Positions 34,103 to 40,043 of a stretch of DNA of 40,043 nt are shown piece after piece; position 1 is the first letter of the stretch; every line of letters begins with the position of its first letter. The position numbers and the translations under genes were made by a program. The notes below the pieces were generated by a model that saw nothing but the letters and a program-made list of their open reading frames with translations, was not told the origin of the DNA and did not search any database. The DNA is taken from assembly GCA_947447625.1 (NCBI GenBank), contig CANFKS010000028.1, positions 1 through 40,043 on the forward strand, given 5' to 3'. This DNA comes from Rhodospirillales bacterium (GTDB lineage: Bacteria > Pseudomonadota > Alphaproteobacteria > Acetobacterales > Acetobacteraceae).

Positions 34103-34834
34103 ATGCAATCCGACAACGATGATGCGATCTGGCCGGATGTTCTGGCGCGTGCGCCCCATGCGGCGTCCGCCTTGCCGCTCTACGCCCCGCTGCTCGACGG
34201 GCCCGTTGTGCTCGGTCGCATCGCCCAGACGCTGGACAGCAAAATCGCCACCACGAACGGCGCCTCTTTTTGGATAAGCGGGCCCGCCGATATCCGCCAC
34301 ACCCATCGCCTGCGCGCCTTGTTTGATGCCGTTGTGGTCGGCGCCGGCACCATCCGTGCCGATGACCCTCTGCTTACCACCCGGCTTTGCGCCGGCCCCT
34401 CCCCGGTGCGCGTCGTGCTCGACACCGAACGCAGCCTCGGCACCGCCTATCGCGTTTTCACCGATGGGCCCCCGACCTTGTTGGCCTGCGCGGCCGACCG
34501 TGCGAGCGAAACACACGGCAGCGCTCAGGTCATCAGCCTCCCGCGCGCCGGACGCGGCCTCGATCTCACAGCCCTGCTCGCCGCCCTGCGCGCGCGCGGA
34601 CTGGCCCGTGTCTTCATCGAAGGCGGCGGCGTGACGGTATCGCGCTTTCTCGCTGCCGGCGTGCTCGATCGCCTGCACGTCACGATCGCCCCGCTTCTGC
34701 TCGGCGATGGCGTGCCGGCCTTCACCTTGCCCGGCGTGGCCCGCCCGCAGGATGGGCTGCGCCTCGACTGGACCCTCCATCGTCTTGGCGCCGATATTCT
34801 GCTCGACATCCCCTTGACCCCGGCCCGCGCATGA
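34103..34834 (+). CDS. RibD C-terminal (reductase) domain protein
   Basis: The 243-residue protein is a stand-alone RibD_C/dihydrofolate-reductase-like domain. VLGRIAQTLDSKIATTNGASFWISG, the DAVVVGAGTIRADDPLLTTR motif for NADPH and substrate, the IEGGGVTVSRFLAAG stretch and LLLGDGVPAF are typical. The zinc deaminase half of RibD is missing. In riboflavin synthesis this domain reduces the ribosylaminopyrimidine; free-standing forms reduce related pyrimidines or pteridines. First gene of a tight five-gene run with a pterin-synthase homologue, so a pteridine-like substrate is inferred. ATG 34103 avoids overlap with the flagellar gene. Confidence 0.85.
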   Translation: MQSDNDDAIWPDVLARAPHAASALPLYAPLLDGPVVLGRIAQTLDSKIATTNGASFWISGPADIRHTHRLRALFDAVVVGAGTIRADDPLLTTRLCAGPSPVRVVLDTERSLGTAYRVFTDGPPTLLACAADRASETHGSAQVISLPRAGRGLDLTALLAALRARGLARVFIEGGGVTVSRFLAAGVLDRLHVTIAPLLLGDGVPAFTLPGVARPQDGLRLDWTLHRLGADILLDIPLTPARA

Positions 34835-35775
34835 AAACCCGCGCCTTCTGGACCATCGCCCCCGGTGTCGGCGAACTGCGGGACGAAGCCCTGCCGGCGC
34901 CGTTGCCTGATGAAACCCGGATCCACGCCCTGGCCAGCGGCATCTCGCGGGGTACCGAAGCCACGATCTTCGCCGGCCATGTTCCTTCGAGCCAGTTCGA
35001 CACCATGCGTGCGCCCCTCATGGCCGGAGATTTCCCCTTCCCCGTCAAATACGGCTACGCCCTGGTCGGGCGCACCGACGTTGGCACGCGCGTGTTCGTG
35101 CTTCACCCGCACCAAGCCGTCTGCAACGCTCCGGCCGCGATGTGCATTCCCCTCCCCGCAGCCCTGCCCACACACCGCGCCGTGCTGGCGGCCAACATGG
35201 AAACCGCGCTCAACATCGCGTGGGACGCAGCACCCCTGGCCGGCGAACGCATGATGGTGGTCGGCGCCGGTGTCGTCGGTCTGCTCACCGCCTGGCTCCT
35301 AGCCCGCACCCCGGGCGCCGATGTGGCCGTGATCGACATCGATCCCGCGCGGCGAAGCCTGGCCGAAGCCTTTGGCTGTCGCTTCGCCCCCCCCGACGCC
35401 GCCCCCGCGGATCGCGAACTCGTGGTCCACACTTCCAGCACCGAAGCCGGCCTGCGCACCGCCCTTGCCGCCGCTGCCTTCGAGGCCCGCATCATCGAGG
35501 CCAGCTGGTTTGGCGACCGCGCCCCCGCTTTGCCCCTTGGCGAAGCGTTCCATGCCCGCCGCCTGCGCCTCATCGCCTCCCAGGTCGGCGCCGTCTCGCC
35601 CGCCATGCGGGGCCGGCGCAGCCACGGCGAACGCCTCGCCATGGCGCTTGACCTGCTGGCTGACCCGGTGTTCGACAGGCTGCTCGATACCGTCGTCCCC
35701 TTCGCCGATCTCCCGCGCCGCATGCCCGGCCTGCTCGCCGGCGGCCTGTGCCATATCGTCACCTATGAGGAATAA
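34831..35775 (+). CDS. BchC-like MDR-superfamily dehydrogenase
   Basis: The 314-residue medium-chain dehydrogenase has ASGISRGTEATIFAGHVPSSQFDTMRAPLMAGDFPFPVKYGYALVG, the pattern of BchC-type enzymes, and a Rossmann motif VVGAGVVGLLTAWLLA near 148-163. The catalytic zinc ligands of true alcohol dehydrogenases (CGTD, GHE) are replaced (SRGTE, YGYAL), so zinc catalysis is unlikely. It probably oxidises or reduces a hydroxyl on the pathway intermediate. ATGA overlap with the RibD-like gene and three bases before the next gene. No bacteriochlorophyll genes are nearby. Confidence 0.85.
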   Translation: MKTRAFWTIAPGVGELRDEALPAPLPDETRIHALASGISRGTEATIFAGHVPSSQFDTMRAPLMAGDFPFPVKYGYALVGRTDVGTRVFVLHPHQAVCNAPAAMCIPLPAALPTHRAVLAANMETALNIAWDAAPLAGERMMVVGAGVVGLLTAWLLARTPGADVAVIDIDPARRSLAEAFGCRFAPPDAAPADRELVVHTSSTEAGLRTALAAAAFEARIIEASWFGDRAPALPLGEAFHARRLRLIASQVGAVSPAMRGRRSHGERLAMALDLLADPVFDRLLDTVVPFADLPRRMPGLLAGGLCHIVTYEE

Positions 35776-35778
35776 CCC

Positions 35779-36180
35779 ATGTTCAGCCTGACGGTTTGCG
35801 ACCACATCATGATCGCCCACAGCTTCTCCGGCGCCGAATTCGGCCCCGCGCAGAAACTCCACGGCGCCACCTTCGCCGTGGAGGCCGAATTCCGCGCCCC
35901 CCGGCTCGATCACCTCAACCTGCTGATCGACATCGGCCTCGCCAAGGTCGAACTGCGCAAAGTGCTCGACACGGTCGATTACAGCAATCTTGACGAAAAG
36001 CCCCAGTTTGCAGGCCAAAACACCACCACCGAATTCATGGCCCACCACATCCATACCCTGCTCAGCGCCGCTCTGCGCGACGGCCGGATGGGCGATGGCG
36101 GCAAGGCCGTCACCGGGCTCAAGGTGCTGCTGCGCGAAAGCCCGGTCGCCTGGGCGGCCTATGAAGGGGCGGTGGCGTGA
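35779..36180 (+). CDS. 6-pyruvoyl-tetrahydropterin synthase/QueD-family protein with degenerate active site
   Basis: The 133-residue T-fold protein aligns with PTPS/QueD: IAHSFSGAEFGPAQKLHGATF at the N-terminus, LLIDIGLAKVELRKVLDTVDYSNLDE in the middle, NTTTEFMAHHIHTLL, and RESPVAWAAYEG at the end. Zinc histidines H14 and H28 and the glutamate of RESP remain. The third zinc histidine is A30 (HGA for HGH), the catalytic cysteine position before LHG is not Cys, and the Asp-His pair reads D67-Y68. It is therefore unlikely to make standard 6-pyruvoyl- or 6-carboxy-tetrahydropterin. AGGA precedes ATG 35779, and the next gene overlaps (GTGA). Confidence 0.85.
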   Translation: MFSLTVCDHIMIAHSFSGAEFGPAQKLHGATFAVEAEFRAPRLDHLNLLIDIGLAKVELRKVLDTVDYSNLDEKPQFAGQNTTTEFMAHHIHTLLSAALRDGRMGDGGKAVTGLKVLLRESPVAWAAYEGAVA

Positions 36181-37211
36181 GCCGGATCGCCTTCCTCGTC
36201 CCCGGCCGGCTCGATACCATCTCCGGTGGCTATGGCTATGACCGTGCGATCATCGCCGCGCTGCGCAGCCTTGGTCATACCATCGACACCGCCGAACTCC
36301 CCGGCACGCATCCGCTGCCTGACGCCGCTGCGATCGCCGCTGCCCGCGCCGCCTGGGACAGTCTCGCGCCCGATGCCATCCCCGTGATCGACGGCCTAGG
36401 CCTGCCCGCCTTCGCCGACTGCGCCCCCGCGTTCGCCGCCCGCCACACCGTTGGCCTGATCCATCACCCGACCGCGCTCGAAGCCGGCCGCACCGATGCC
36501 GCGCGAGACCAGCTGCGTGCCAGCGAACTGCGCCTCTTCCCCGCCCTGCCTCGCATCATCGTCACCTCTGACGCCACGGCGATCCGTCTGGCGCAGGATT
36601 TCGGCGTCGATTCGGAGCGCATCCGCGTCGTCGTCCCCGGCACCGCCCCGGCCCCGCGCTGCGCCGGATCGGGTGGCCCGGGCTGCACCATCCTCTCTCT
36701 GGGCGCCTTCATTCCGCGCAAGGGGCATGACCTGCTGATCCGCGCCCTCGCCCGCCTGTTCGACCTGGATTGGACTCTGCTCATCGCAGGGCCGGGTATC
36801 GACTCCCCCCATGCCCAGTCCTTGCGCGCTGTGGCGGAGGAACTCGGAGTCACCCACCGCGTCACCTTCCTTGGCGCAGTCCTCGAGGCTGAGCTCGACG
36901 CCTTGTGGGCCCGCGCCGACATCTTCGCCCTCGCCACCCAGTTCGAGGGCTACGGCATGGCCATCGCCGAGGCCCTGCGCCGCGGCTTGCCCGTCGCCGT
37001 CACCAACGGCGGGGCTGCGGGCGCGCTGGTGACGCCAGAAGCCGGGATCGTCTGCGAAGTTGGTGACCTCGTGACGTTCTCAAAAGCGATCCGTCGCCTG
37101 ATCTTTGACCGACCCCTGCGCGCTGCCGCCGCGGATGCCGCCTGGGCCATCGGCCAGGTCCTGCCGGATTGGCCGCAACAGGGCGCTGCCTTCGCCGCCG
37201 CCCTGCGCTGA
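36177..37211 (+). CDS. GT4-family glycosyltransferase
   Basis: The 344-residue GT-B enzyme begins with FLVPGRLDTISGGYGYDRAIIAALRSLGH, the acceptor-domain glycine loop. The C-terminal half has SLGAFIPRKGHDLLIRAL and the GT4 EX7E region EGYGMAIAEAL. It transfers a sugar from a nucleotide donor with retention. The start is GTG 36177, overlapping the stop of the pterin-synthase homologue. No other glycan genes are nearby, so a small-molecule acceptor made by the neighbouring genes is more likely than lipopolysaccharide. Confidence 0.9.
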   Translation: MSRIAFLVPGRLDTISGGYGYDRAIIAALRSLGHTIDTAELPGTHPLPDAAAIAAARAAWDSLAPDAIPVIDGLGLPAFADCAPAFAARHTVGLIHHPTALEAGRTDAARDQLRASELRLFPALPRIIVTSDATAIRLAQDFGVDSERIRVVVPGTAPAPRCAGSGGPGCTILSLGAFIPRKGHDLLIRALARLFDLDWTLLIAGPGIDSPHAQSLRAVAEELGVTHRVTFLGAVLEAELDALWARADIFALATQFEGYGMAIAEALRRGLPVAVTNGGAAGALVTPEAGIVCEVGDLVTFSKAIRRLIFDRPLRAAAADAAWAIGQVLPDWPQQGAAFAAALR

Positions 37212-37224
37212 GAAGGATCATGGC

Positions 37225-38088
37225 ATGACCGAGACCTTCGACGCCGGCTGGCTTGACCTGCGCGAACCGTTCGACGCGGCCGCCCGCCACCCTGGACTGG
37301 CCGAACGCTTCATCGCCGCCCTGCCGCCGCAGCCCGTCATCATGGATCTCGGTGCCGGTGGTGGCAGCCTGTTCCGCTGGCTCGCACCGCGCATCGGCGG
37401 CGACCAAGCCTGGCTGCTGGTTGATGCCGATGCTGGCCTGCTCGAACATGCCCTCAACGTCACCGCTGCCTGGGGCGCCGCCCAAGGCTTCGCCGTCCGG
37501 GCCACCAGCGGCCTGATGCTGCGCACGCCGGGCGGGATCTGGCGGATCGGCGCCAAGGTGGCCGACCTTGCGGACGTCGCACCGCTCGACATCGGTGCAG
37601 CCGACGGTGTGGTGTGCAGCGCCTTGCTCGATCTGGTTTCACCGAACTGGATCACCGCGCTGGCAGGCGAAGTCACCGGCCCCGTCCTCGCCTGCCTCAA
37701 TGTCGATGGCCACGACATGATGCTGCCCCGCCACGCCGCCGATCGCACCATCACCACAGGCTTCCGACGCGACCAGTCCCGCAACAAGGGGTTCGGCCCC
37801 TCCGTCGGCCGTCATGCCGAGGGCTTCTTCCAGGCCGCTTTCGCCGACGAGGGTTTCGCCGTCAGCACTGCCGCCTCGCCTTGGCACATCCCGGCTGGCG
37901 CCGCACAGATGCTCTCTGCCTTGGTTGACGGCCATGCCACCGCCGCCGCGCGCTGGATGCCCTCATCGCGCGGCACGATCACGGCCTGGCGAAAATCACG
38001 CCTGCGCCAGATCGCAATCGGACGGCTTGCCATGCGGATCGGCCACCGCGATCTTCTCGCCGTGCCGCTTGATGCGCACGGCGGCTGA
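37225..38088 (+). CDS. Class I SAM-dependent methyltransferase-like protein
   Basis: This 287-residue protein has motif I VIMDLGAGGGSLFRWL near residue 46 and an acidic end of strand 2 (LLVDADAGLLEHAL), the SAM-binding pattern of class I methyltransferases. The post-I region contains DGVVCSALLDLVSPNW. The C-terminal third (ITAWRKSRLRQIAIGRLAMRIGHRDLLAVPL) is basic. Methylation target unknown. AAGGA precedes ATG 37225, 13 bases after the glycosyltransferase, closing the five-gene run. Confidence 0.78.
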   Translation: MTETFDAGWLDLREPFDAAARHPGLAERFIAALPPQPVIMDLGAGGGSLFRWLAPRIGGDQAWLLVDADAGLLEHALNVTAAWGAAQGFAVRATSGLMLRTPGGIWRIGAKVADLADVAPLDIGAADGVVCSALLDLVSPNWITALAGEVTGPVLACLNVDGHDMMLPRHAADRTITTGFRRDQSRNKGFGPSVGRHAEGFFQAAFADEGFAVSTAASPWHIPAGAAQMLSALVDGHATAAARWMPSSRGTITAWRKSRLRQIAIGRLAMRIGHRDLLAVPLDAHGG

Positions 38089-38121
38089 TCGACTCGCTTT
38101 TATTGTTTGGGAGACCCTGCC

Positions 38122-39387
38122 ATGGCGCTGCTCGGATGCATCGCGGATGATTTCACCGGCGCGACCGACCTCGCCGCCATGCTCGTCAAAGGCGGCATGC
38201 GCGCCGTCCAACTCATCGGCGTCCCCGGCCATGACGACCCGGTACCCGCTGCCGATGCCATCATCGTCGCCCTCAAATCCCGCACCGCAGCGCCGGGCGA
38301 CGCCGTTGCCGAAAGCCTCGCCGCGCTGGCCTGGCTCAAGCGCGCGGGTTGCCGTCAATTCTTCTTCAAATATTGCTCAACCTTCGATTCCACCGAACAC
38401 GGCAATATCGGCCCCGTCGCCGAAGCTTTGTCCGACGCGCTCGGAACCGGCTTCGCGCTGGCCTGCCCCGCATTCCCTACCAATGGGCGCACCGTCTATC
38501 AGGGCCATCTGTTCGTCGGCGGCGCCCTGCTCAACGAAAGCGGCATGGAGAAGCATCCGCTCACGCCGATGACCGACGCCAACCTGGTGCGCGTCCTCTC
38601 CCGCCAATGCCAAGGCACTGTCGGCCTGGTGCCTTTCGCGACGGTGAACAACGGCCCCGCTGCCATCCGCGGCGCGATGACCGCCCTCAAGGAACAGGGA
38701 CGCCGCTTCGCCATCGTCGACGCCGTCACCGATGCGCATCTGCGCGCGATCGGCGAGGCCGCCGAGAACCATGCCCTCATCACCGGCGGCTCCGGCGTCG
38801 CCCTTGGTCTGCCCGAAAATTTCCGCCGCGCCGGCCTGCTCGTCGCCAGCGATGCCGCCGCCCTGCCCAGCCTCGATGGCCATGCCGCCGTCCTCGCCGG
38901 CTCCTGCTCGCGCGCCACCCTGTTCCAGATCGGCAACGCCCGCAGCCAGGTGCCGACCCTGGAACTCGACGCCCTCGCCACGCCCGACGCCGCAGCCCTC
39001 GCCGCGGAGGCGATCGCGTGGGTGAAGGGCCGTCTCGGCGCCATTCCTGTGGTGATCGCCGCCAGCGCCCCGCCCGAAAAAGTCGCCGCCCTGCAGGCCC
39101 GGCTCGGCCGCGAGGCCGCGGGCGCACTGATCGAAGAGACCCTCGCCACCATCGCCGCCGCCCTGGTCGAACAAGGCGTCCGCCGCCTCGTCGTGGCCGG
39201 TGGCGAGACCTCGGGCGCCGTCGTCACCCGGCTTGGCGTCCGCTCGCTGCGGATCGGCCGCGAAATCGACCCCGGCGTGCCCTGGACCTATGCCGAGGGC
39301 AACGGCGTGCCGCTGATGCTGGCGCTGAAATCCGGCAATTTCGGCGCGCCCGACTTCTTCACCAAAGCCTTCGCGGCCCTGGCGTGA
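38122..39387 (+). CDS. otnK: 3-oxo-tetronate kinase OtnK (DUF1537 family)
   Basis: The 421-residue kinase of the four-carbon acid sugar kinase family starts LLGCIADDFTGATDLAAMLVKGG, the family signature. FFFKYCSTFDSTEHGNIGPVAEAL and the C-terminal nucleotide segment VAGGETSGAVVTRLGV with PGVPWTYAEG follow. It phosphorylates 3-oxo-tetronate to the 4-phosphate. ATG 38122 has GGGAG upstream. It shares one base with the next gene (TGATG), which is the matching decarboxylase, so the substrate assignment is well supported. Confidence 0.92.
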   Translation: MALLGCIADDFTGATDLAAMLVKGGMRAVQLIGVPGHDDPVPAADAIIVALKSRTAAPGDAVAESLAALAWLKRAGCRQFFFKYCSTFDSTEHGNIGPVAEALSDALGTGFALACPAFPTNGRTVYQGHLFVGGALLNESGMEKHPLTPMTDANLVRVLSRQCQGTVGLVPFATVNNGPAAIRGAMTALKEQGRRFAIVDAVTDAHLRAIGEAAENHALITGGSGVALGLPENFRRAGLLVASDAAALPSLDGHAAVLAGSCSRATLFQIGNARSQVPTLELDALATPDAAALAAEAIAWVKGRLGAIPVVIAASAPPEKVAALQARLGREAAGALIEETLATIAAALVEQGVRRLVVAGGETSGAVVTRLGVRSLRIGREIDPGVPWTYAEGNGVPLMLALKSGNFGAPDFFTKAFAALA

Positions 39388-40031
39388 TGGACGAACCGGC
39401 AACGCGCGCCCTTCTTGCCGAACTCGGTCGCAGCCTGTTCGCGCGCGGCTTCTCGGTCGGCAGCGCCGGCAATATCTCGGTGCGGTTGCCCGATGGCTAC
39501 CTGATGACGCCGACCAACTCCTCCCTCGGCCGCCTCGACCCCGCGCGGATTGCCAAGCTTGATGACGACTTCCGCCATATCGACGGCGATCCGCCATCCA
39601 AGGAAGTGTTCATGCACCGCGCGATGTATCGCGGCCGCGCGGCAGCGGGCGCGCCGGTCGGTGCGGTGGTGCATTTGCATTCCACCATGGCCACCGCCGT
39701 CGCCTGCCTTCCTGACATCGACCCCACCAACCCGATCCCCCCGTTGACGCCCTATTTCGTCATGCGCGTCGGCCGTGCCATGCCGGTAATTCCGTATTAC
39801 CGGCCTGGCGATGCCGCCATGGAACCGGCAATTGCAGCGGCAGCCGAAGGCGCGCGGGCGATGCTGCTCGCCAATCACGGCCCTGTGGTGAGCGGCAAAA
39901 CCCTCACCGACGCCGTCTATGCCGCAGAGGAGCTTGAGGAAGCGGCAAAGCTTTTCCTGCTGCTGCGCACCAGCGCACCCCGCCTGCTGACGCCGTCGCA
40001 GGTCGATGATCTGTTGACAACCTTCCAGTAG
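39387..40031 (+). CDS. otnC: 3-oxo-tetronate 4-phosphate decarboxylase OtnC (class II aldolase family)
   Basis: The 214-residue class II aldolase/adducin protein has SAGNISVRLPDGYLMTPTNSSLG, the zinc motif VVHLHSTMATA near 94-104 and LLANHGPVVSG near 158. It decarboxylates and isomerises 3-oxo-tetronate 4-phosphate to dihydroxyacetone phosphate. Together with OtnK it completes the last two steps of L-threonate, D-threonate or D-erythronate use; the dehydrogenase (LtnD/DtnD-type) and isomerase genes are not visible. Complete; only 12 bases remain in the window after its stop. Confidence 0.92.
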   Translation: MDEPATRALLAELGRSLFARGFSVGSAGNISVRLPDGYLMTPTNSSLGRLDPARIAKLDDDFRHIDGDPPSKEVFMHRAMYRGRAAAGAPVGAVVHLHSTMATAVACLPDIDPTNPIPPLTPYFVMRVGRAMPVIPYYRPGDAAMEPAIAAAAEGARAMLLANHGPVVSGKTLTDAVYAAEELEEAAKLFLLLRTSAPRLLTPSQVDDLLTTFQ

Positions 40032-40043
40032 CCGGTTGCGCCA

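Overview
This window is a high-GC bacterial chromosome segment with tightly packed, often overlapping genes. It looks alphaproteobacterial, most likely Rhodospirillales and perhaps Acetobacteraceae. The clues are the FliX/FlgI/FlgJ flagellar group, a DksA that keeps a single visible zinc-finger cysteine, a CIRCE-controlled groESL operon, 67-residue CspA-type proteins, a rhizobial-type phosphonate monoester hydrolase and GANTC-bearing repeats. The genus cannot be fixed from sequence alone. No rRNA, intact tRNA, CRISPR array, transposase or phage gene was seen.

Layout. 1-4063 (minus) is the conserved miaB-phoH-ybeY-corC order, followed by a partial retropepsin-like lipoprotein. 4296-7334 holds an acyltransferase, an EamA exporter and an MFS carrier. 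7338-11901 (minus) holds sufE, pmbA/tldE, an M16 peptidase and thrC. 12042-18921 holds a rhodanese, an orphan peptide-type binding protein, a 3-hydroxyisobutyrate-dehydrogenase-like enzyme, an HtrA protease with a glutathione peroxidase, and asparagine synthetase. 19025-24088 (plus) is ygfZ, groES-groEL under two CIRCE-like operators, two almost identical cold-shock genes and a threonine-dehydratase-like enzyme. 24206-31536 is an accessory-looking mix: phosphonate monoester hydrolase, acid phosphatase, CHAP amidase, RidA, an alpha/beta hydrolase, an orphan sugar-type binding protein and dksA. 31674-34043 is fliX diverging from flgI-flgJ-flgN, with a sigma-54 promoter before flgI. 34103-38088 is a five-gene run (RibD-type reductase, BchC-like dehydrogenase, degenerate 6-pyruvoyl-tetrahydropterin-synthase homologue, GT4 glycosyltransferase, methyltransferase). 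38122-40031 is otnK-otnC for 3-oxo-tetronate catabolism.

Two things stand out. First, the 34103-38088 run looks like a small pathway for a reduced, glycosylated and possibly methylated pteridine-like compound. Its pterin-synthase homologue lacks the catalytic cysteine, the catalytic histidine and one zinc histidine of the known enzymes. Second, a family of composite palindromic repeats (9128-9194, 15099-15146, 26611-26713, 26867-26969) has stem changes that preserve pairing, GANTC sites in its loops, and in two copies supplies the TAG stop codon of the adjacent gene.

All functional calls rest on motif and family recognition by eye. No database search was run.
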